From Tricholomella constricta (lineage: Eukaryota > Basidiomycota > Agaricomycetes > Agaricales > Lyophyllaceae), in assembly GCA_013368375.1 (NCBI GenBank), contig JAACJP010000011.1, forward strand, positions 372,001 through 436,000: a DNA stretch of 64,000 bases. The letters are read 5' to 3'. Below, one piece after another: positions 57,326-64,000 of the stretch. The stretch's first letter is position 1; the number at the start of each line of letters is the position of its first letter. A program made the translations under genes and the position numbers. The notes beneath the pieces are model-generated. The model had not been told where the DNA came from, searched no databases, and was given only the letters and a program-made list of their open reading frames with translations.

Positions 57326-60300
57326 ATGAAGTTCGCTCGGTAAGTGCGCGCGCGTTCACACAGCCAGGCACCGAGGACTGACACTAGCAAAAGTTATCTC
57401 CAGGACACCCAGGTATGCGCGGGCGAATAGACCACATCTTTGCACTTACGGAAACTCTATTTTAGACTCCTGAATGGAAGAAGGCATATATGTATGGACT
57501 TTCGTTTCTTGTTCGGTTGATACAGTCAAGCTTAGTTTATTTTATAGCGACTATCGTGGTCTTAAAAAGCGCATTACCGCCATTCGAAAGGCTCAGGAGG
57601 GTCTTTCGTCGGATCCCCCGAGCTCTGAGCCCGAAGATGGTCGGAATTCGCAGGTAAACCAGGAGCTGGGACCCGAACCACGTCCTCACCAGACCGCCCC
57701 AGAGCCAGCTGGGGATTATGCCATTCCAATAATCCTTCACGAGCCCGTCACACCGCCGCCGGCACCAAAGCATGCATACTTCGAGGAATTGCCTCGCGCG
57801 TCTGGCTCCATTGAGTCCCTACATTGGGACCCGAATGTCGTCACAAAGGCGCGGCGTGGTTCCGCCTCTGCCTCCGCCACTCGAGGACGCCGACCATCTT
57901 TCGTGACCAGCATCAGAAGGGGATTGGGAATTGACCACGAAGCCGAGGGTGATCGGGCCGACGAGCCAGAGCGCCTCTACGACTCACAAGATCCCCTAAC
58001 CCCATCCAGACACGCGATATTTAATGACGATCAACATGCCGCAGGCTCCCTTGAGTCTGTGACGCGTGATCCACCCTTAACCAGCAAGCCCGGACGGATG
58101 TCGAACGCGAATGCGAACGCGAGCACGCGCGGGCGCCGGCCCTCCTTTGCGTACCCAAAATCACTCCCGAGCTTCCGACGCGGACAAAATCCGAAGTCTA
58201 CAACGAGCGGCAGCGGACTATCGCGCCCGACGAATCCCATGGAGGTCCTTCCGTTGAATGAAGTGCTGGCGCAGCTCAATCCGACGGAACAGGCGTTCTT
58301 TACTGCGCTCGATTCCCAGCTTGACAAGATCGAATCGTTTTACACTACCCGCGAGAGTGAGATGCTCGCCCGTAGCAAAATGCTGCATGAGCAGCTGGAG
58401 GAGCTCAGCGACCACAAGAAGCTTGTACAGGTGCGACCGTCTGTCCTGCTTTGTCGTTGTATATCCAATTTCTTTTTTACTGAATATTGTCCATTAACCC
58501 AATATCATCTTACGACAGGCCAAGCACTCGCGCTACCCCGCTTCCTGGTCGTCTGCACTCATGGCCAACCTCACAAATAAACTGTGCCTTACAAAGCAGT
58601 CGCACAAGGCAGCTACGTACACAACCAAGCCTGGAAACGGAAATGGAAGTGGAAAGGGACATGGAAACTTGGACTTGCCCTGGGTCAGTCTCAGTCCCGT
58701 CGTCTATCTCTCGGCATTGCACCAACGCCTCCGTGCGCCCCCGAACCAGAACCAGCACCAGCACCAGCACCAGAAACGCGGGAGCGTTGGCTCGGACTCG
58801 CTGGGGAAGGGGAAGGACAAGGAGGAGTCGGAGGAGGATGAGAGGCTGCCACCGGGCACGGGCAGGCGCGTGGGCTTGTCGACCGACCCAGAGGATTACT
58901 TATATGCAAAGAAGAAGCTGAAGAAGGCTGTGCTGGAACATTATCGGTGCGTGGTAGATTGTGGAAAGTGCAGGCTTTTTCTGATTATGACATTTCTTTT
59001 TGCTTTGCGATAGTGGGTTGGAGGTGCTGCAAAATTATCGCGTATGTTTCCTGTTTTCCAACCTTAATTTTCAAATAACATTTATGCTGGCCCTTTTAGA
59101 TTTTGAATTTGACGGGGTTCCGCAAGGCGTTGAAGAAATTTGAGAAAACCACCAAGGTAATAGAGTTTGACGGCTAGTTTCGCGACGCGCGTGTTTCGGT
59201 GCTAATTGGACAAATCTACATAGATCCAGGCACAGCGGCAGTACATGACCGAGAAAGTGAGCACCCCCCACTCTCCTTTCTGCGCGTGCTCACAAACCCC
59301 GCCGATCAGGTCAACAGGAGCGCCTTCTCGTCGGACAAACATGTCCAAGGGATGATGCGCGACATGGAAAACCTCTACGCCACGCGTTTCGGTGCGTGCC
59401 ATCTGGCTTCTCCTTCTCCTGAGCCTCCATGAATGAACTCGCTACTCTAGCCCGGGGCGACAAGAAACGTGCCATGACGCGCCTCCGCGCGGGTTTTACC
59501 ACTAAAAGCCACCACTATAGCGTTTTCCGCTCCGGCATCCTCCTTGGGCTCGCGCTCCCCGCCTTTGTATCGGGCCTACATGCCAGTACGTCTTACCTCG
59601 CGCCCCTGCTTCATGTACTGCGGCGGACTGTACTTACACATCACTTAGGCTTCCAGCAGTCGACGCGCGATGCGATCCCGGGCTGGGACGGGTTGTTATT
59701 CATATATGGCGTCATGCTTGTCCCGGTGTTGTTCTCAGTGTTGGTCGGCGCGAATTTACTCGTGTGGGCGCGTGCCAGAATCAACTATGTTTTCATCTTC
59801 GGTCAGGCTCTTGTTCTCATACCAAGCGCTGATAGTTCCATGATCTGACCGTTAACCCACAGAACTCGATACACGAACGCGCATGGATTACCGCGAATAC
59901 TACGAGGTATATGCTTACCCCTCTTGCTTAACGGTTTACTTACGCCCATCAGATCCCCAGCATCCTCCTCGCAGCGCTGAGCTATGCCTTCTGGCTCTCC
60001 TTCCTCCGCATCGGCGCCCCCCACATCTCCCCCACCATCTGGCCGCTCGTCTGGCTCGGCTTCTGTGCCCTCGTCATGGTCGACCCCCTTCCGCTCTTCT
60101 ACAAGTCCTCGCGGTACTGGCTTCTCAGGAACGTAGGCAAACTCCTCATGTCAGGCTCGCGCCGCGTCGAGTTTACTGATTTCTGGATGGGGTGAGCCCA
60201 CTCTGTCCCGCCTTTTTCGCGCGAAGCGGCCCCATCTAACGCACTGCCTGAAACAGAGACCAGTTCTGCAGCCTCGTGTTTACGCTGTCCAACATGTACC

Positions 60301-61596
60301 TCTTCGCGTGCGTGTACGCGCGGGGCTTCGACGACGACTGGACAAAGTGCGGCGTAACGGGGTCCCCGCGCTGGCCCGTCGCGTTCGTGCTCGCGTCCCT
60401 CCCGTTCCTAATCCGTCTCGTGCAGAGCGTCAAGCGGTACTGCGACTCGGGGCTCGCCACGCATATGATCAACGTCAGTGCCATCGGTTGTCTTTTTTAT
60501 CTCGAGAGGCTCATTCATTAGCGGGGGTTTCACAGGGGGGGAAGTACGGATCGAGCATCGTTAGTAATCTGTTTTTCTACGTCTGGCGCCATCAGGGTGA
60601 GCAAAAGCCCACCTCCGTCGTTTCTGATTTTGTTGTTCTTTTTTCGGTGCTCAATTCTCCTTCTCCTTCTCCTAGGCCCCAGCACCAGCCGCGGCACGAT
60701 TTTCGCGCTCTGGCTGCTGTTTAGCACCGTTTCTTCTCTTTATTCGTCGACCTGGGTGTGTATACTTCTTGCACTCAAGAGTTAGAGCGCAGCACACAGC
60801 ACTGACATGAGTTTTTACGAAACGCAGGACTTTTTGATGGACTGGTCCGTCCTGCGCTGGCGCACGCGGTACCCGCTCCTCCGCCCCGAACTCGTCTACT
60901 CCGACTCAATACCCGTGCGTCTCTTTACTTTACCCCGTTTCCCATTATCCGACTGACCCACTCATGCCAGTTCTACTATATCGCCATCGTACGTACCCCA
61001 TTTTACCATTTGCCATTTCCTGGGCGTGTGTATGTGTGGGGTTGTGTGCGCTCACTGACTTCCGACACACAGGTAACGAACGTCCTCCTACGCTTCATCT
61101 GGGTGATATACATCCCGGCGCAGGGCCCGAGCATGTTCCTGCGCACGTTTGTCGCTGCGATGCTGGAGATGCTCCGTCGGTGGATGTGGAACTTTTGTAC
61201 GTTGTCGCGCTTTGCCTCCTTCCCCTTTCCCCTTCCCCCTGCCCCCTCCCTCCCCCCCCGCGCGGCTGCTGTTTACGTTTACGCTTACTTATGCCTTATG
61301 CTCATACTTGCCGTGCCGCCACGTCAGACCGCCTCGAGAACGAACACCTAGGAAACATGGACCAGTACCGAGTAACGCGGGAGGTGCCGCTCCCTTACTC
61401 CTTTGACGACGCGCGCGCGGCTGCGGAGGGGCACGGCGCGGATGATGAGGAGGATGAGGACGAGGAGGATAAAGCGCTGGCTGCTGCTGTTGTTGCTGAG
61501 AAAAAGGGGGCGAAGGGGGCTGGGGCGGGGGCGGGGGCGAAGAAGGGGGGAGGAGGGGTGGGGAAGGTGCCGGGGTGGGAGAAGAAGGGCATGTAG
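57326..61596 (+). CDS. SPX-EXS phosphate exporter, XPR1/SYG1 family
   Basis: Plasma-membrane or Golgi phosphate exporter regulated by inositol pyrophosphates through its SPX domain. The N-terminus MKFARYLQDTQTPEWKKAYI and DYRGLKKRITAI (after splicing three short exons) is the SPX signature. KMLHEQLEELSDHKKLVQ and the KKKLKKAVLEHYR / ILNLTGFRKALKKFEKTTK pair complete SPX, interrupted by long Ser/Pro-rich inserts. Membrane helices follow from about 59510 (VFRSGILLGLALPAFVSGLHA, LLFIYGVMLVPVLFSVLVGA). The EXS domain covers roughly 60200-61400 (YGSSIVSNLFFYVWRH, FIWVIYIPAQGPSMFLRTF, RLENEHLGNMDQYRVTREVP). The C-terminal tail is acidic, then Ala/Gly/Lys-rich, ending KVPGWEKKGM. More than a dozen exons. 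Both inserts and tail are low-complexity but in frame. Confidence 0.92.
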
Positions 61597-62431
61597 CGGT
61601 AGGCGGGGGGGGGGCGTGGGCATGAGCATTGAGACTTGCACTGGGTGTCTTTGTTTTGGTGCGTCGATGCCCGAGAAAAGAGGGTAGGGCGCTGAATGTG
61701 TGTGCTTGCTTGCTTGCGTGCGCGAGCGAGCGAGCATCCGCTTATAGTGAGTGGCAGGGTGCTGCGTCCCCCCAGTTTACGACAAATAATGACGAACTAC
61801 GATAGACGCCCCCCCGCCCTTCGCTTTTTTTCATGCATTTTTTTTTTATTTCTATAACTTTCCTAGGCTTTCGTTTCTAGATCTAGATCTTGGTCCTCCG
61901 CGTCTCCATACATGCTTGCTCGCCGTGGCCTGTTTCCCAATCACATCACATCACATCTCGCATCAAAGGGATGCTTGCTTGTTTATTGCCTGTTGCAAGC
62001 AATACTTGTAGTAATATTATATATGTGGAGAGCCCCTTGACCTAATACCACCATGTGATGAGTATTTTCCCACGACTGAAAGTCGAAGGTCAAGGCAGGG
62101 CAACGACGCGTACGGAGCCAGGGAAAGGTTTACAACCCCTACCTGGCAGTACACGACGCCCTGGACGACCCCCAGTCGACTCCCACAAAACCAGAGACCA
62201 GAGGCCACACCCTCGAACCTACCACCCTGTAGAGGGAACGAACATCTACACCATGATCGTAGACACCCCACAAAGAAATAAACACGCTGAGAACACGCGC
62301 GACCAACCCCTCCCCACCTGAAAGGAAAGCGCAAGAACAAAGAACAAAGGGACATACCACGCCCCCGCCCCCTCTTAAAAGCCAATAACCGGGCCCTCCA
62401 CCCAAACCACCCATCGCACTACCCCCCTAAC
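61597..62431. other. Intergenic, 3' flank then C-rich leader
   Basis: 61700-61740 has GCTT/GCGA short runs and 61835-61850 a T run. From about 62050 the plus strand turns C- and A-rich and G-poor, continuing into the next gene, which suggests that its transcribed unit begins near there. No gene seen. Confidence 0.5.
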
Positions 62432-64000
62432 ATGAACCCCATGGCTAGCCTCAACCCTTTCACCGTACTCACCCCCGAGTACGCAGAACTGTCCCCCGAG
62501 CTAGGCTCCCCCTTCAATCACAGCCGGTCTGGCTCCCCGATCGACCTAGGCTTCCCTGCTCTCGGCGAACCCGGCATCGCGACCATGACCACCAACCACC
62601 CCGCGTCAATGAGAGTTAGGAAAAGTAAGCCCCCCCCACTCCCACCACAACACGCAGCTCACAGAACCACAAGGCCTCCCGAATTTCTCAAAGAACAAAG
62701 GGAAGGAAAGCGCCGGGGCAATGTCCTCCACAGGCCAAAAACGCCAAAGAGAAGAGCACGGACAGGAGACTCCCAGACAAGGACCCTCAAAGAAATCGAA
62801 CATAGAGGGCAAAATGGTAGCGCCATCAGTCTACCAATCCCCCCCCCTGTCCTCGCTTTCCGAACTAGCCGCAGCCGCAGCTGCCACCAAGCCCATAATC
62901 CCCAACGCGAATACGGAGGCGTATCAAGAGCCCAACCCTGCCGCCCCTTCTCGCCTGGCCTTGGCCCCCGATGGCCCAGGCTACCAAACTTATCACCCAA
63001 TGAACCCCACTGGAGCCGCTGCAACACCAGGGCTCCCCACCACCGCAACCCCAGGGCCCCCTACCCCCGCCACACCTGCCCAAGCTATGATGGTTGACCC
63101 CCCCCATACCCCAATGAACAACCCTGACCAAGGACCCGCTCCCCCACAAGCACTGTACTATGTCCCCACACTCCTCCCCCCCCCGGAGGGGGGCTTCCCC
63201 AGGATCCATGGCATCACCGCCCGCGACGTCTTCTCCTATGTCAACAAAGACACTAAACAGATGTGGGACGACCAAGACGGACCGAAGGTCCTCGTATACA
63301 TAGCCAATGACCACGTTGTGGAGCAAGCCACCACCCGCGTCAACGCCCTCACCACCTTCCTCCGAACTACCTTTGCCTCTGACGACATCTTCGTCGGGCA
63401 TGCCCTGCCAATCCTTAAAAGGGAACCCGACCATAAACCCCTCCACCCATACCTCGTCATGGGCCTGACGCTACCACAATCCACGGCCCTCTTAGAGCGA
63501 GGCTGCTGGTCATCACCAGCAGTAACCTTCTTCGTCGTTCACTACCAAGTGCCACCCTCGCCCTTCGCCCTCACCCTCCAGAACATTTACCTAGAGCCCT
63601 CCGAACCATCCAACCGCACCGTCGAAAGGGCCATCAAACAGAAACTGCGCTCTGTTGAAAGTCTAGGAATCTTCATCATCAACAATCGCGATGCCATCCC
63701 CTTGGACCTCAGCCAAGAAGAAATGCTGGACTGGATCCTCAACACCGCCGAGGCGAGGAGTCTCAAGATCCCTTTCCGAGGACAGGACACCACCATCTTC
63801 AATATCTACATCCGCTCCCCCACCCTCCTCGCATACGTCCACGATACATGGATCTCGCGCCTCAAATGGCTTACCTTTCCAACGATTCACGGAACCGGTA
63901 CCATCCTCCAGCCACTACACTGCAACATATGCAAAGGCCGCGACCATCGTACCACCGACTGCGCCTATCCCGAGATCACCGGCTGGGCGAGAAACCATTC
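62432..64000 (+). CDS. CCHC zinc-knuckle protein, gag/ORF1-like (partial, runs off the window)
   Basis: The first exon-like frame opens MNPMASLNPFTVLTPEYAEL. Coding then moves one frame over. A 40-nt intron (62625-62664, GTAAGC...CACAG) restores frame, or a one-base change in the C8 run at 62630-62637 does. The second frame stays open to the window end: a Pro/Ala/Gln-rich segment, a globular part (YVNKDTKQMWDDQDGPKVLV, LPQSTALLERGCWSSPAVTF, GIFIINNRDAIPLDL), then CNICKGRDHRTTDC, an exact C-x2-C-x4-H-x4-C zinc knuckle, and YPEITGWARN. That layout is that of nucleic-acid-binding ORF1 or gag-type proteins of agaric retroelements. No reverse transcriptase lies within the window. Truncated only by the window edge. 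Confidence 0.6.

Noticed and set aside
61348..61737. 129-codon minus-strand frame, Pro/Ser-rich
   Set aside because: Mirror of the Gly/Ala/Lys low-complexity tail of the phosphate exporter.
62865..63446. 193-codon Gly-rich minus-strand frame
   Set aside because: Opposite the C-rich zinc-knuckle gene; its glycine richness comes from reversed proline codons.

Overview
The window reads as nuclear DNA of a mushroom-forming basidiomycete (Agaricomycetes). Genes are split by many 45-65 nt GT-AG introns and lie on both strands with no operon logic. Several families are typical of agarics: a C-x-H type fungal tyrosinase, a DUF6535 membrane protein, a DUF6533-like multi-pass protein, F-box/LRR-like proteins and NYN-OST-HTH proteins. 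Exon joins below were worked out by hand from splice signals and reading frame, so single junctions can be wrong even where the gene call is firm.

Layout. 0.2-3.2 kb: EH-domain endocytic scaffold (Ede1-like). 3.2-9.1 kb: a tyrosinase gene, with a tandemly duplicated upstream region, bracketed by two copies of a ~350 bp direct repeat. 9.5-12.3 kb: an unrecognised conserved-looking gene, a weak candidate, and RPB10, all on the minus strand. 12.4-15.1 kb: a DUF6535 gene broken by a frameshift, with a tandemly duplicated upstream region. 15.4-21.5 kb: a HAD hydrolase, two tandem NYN-OST-HTH paralogues that have both lost nuclease acidic residues, and a leucine-rich hypothetical. 21.8-25.3 kb: CSC1/OSCA-like channel (minus). 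25.4-27.6 kb: no convincing gene. 27.6-31.7 kb: an LRR-like protein ending inside a tandem repeat, then an Rmd1/DUF155 protein. 31.7-34.7 kb: no convincing gene. 34.7-38.4 kb: a multi-pass membrane protein, a tiny hydrophilic protein, and a dTDP-rhamnose-reductase/MAT2B-like protein lacking a visible N-terminus. 38.4-42.4 kb: degenerate DNA. 42.4-47.8 kb: arrestin-like protein and Vps16. 48.1-48.5 kb: a 59-residue secreted protein with a knottin-type cysteine order. 49.1-53.2 kb: a structurally complete hAT transposon with an 8-bp target-site duplication. 53.3-56 kb: repeat-rich DNA. 57.3-61.6 kb: XPR1/SYG1 phosphate exporter. 62.4-64 kb: a CCHC zinc-knuckle, gag/ORF1-like gene running off the end.

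No single cluster pathway is evident. Housekeeping genes (EDE1, RPB10, CSC1, VPS16, RMD1, XPR1) alternate with fast-evolving accessory genes, local duplications and transposon-derived DNA. The points most worth a second look are the pseudo-nuclease NYN-OST-HTH pair, the five-exon knottin-like secreted peptide with a 4-nt exon beside a fresh hAT insertion, and the repeat architecture around the tyrosinase gene.
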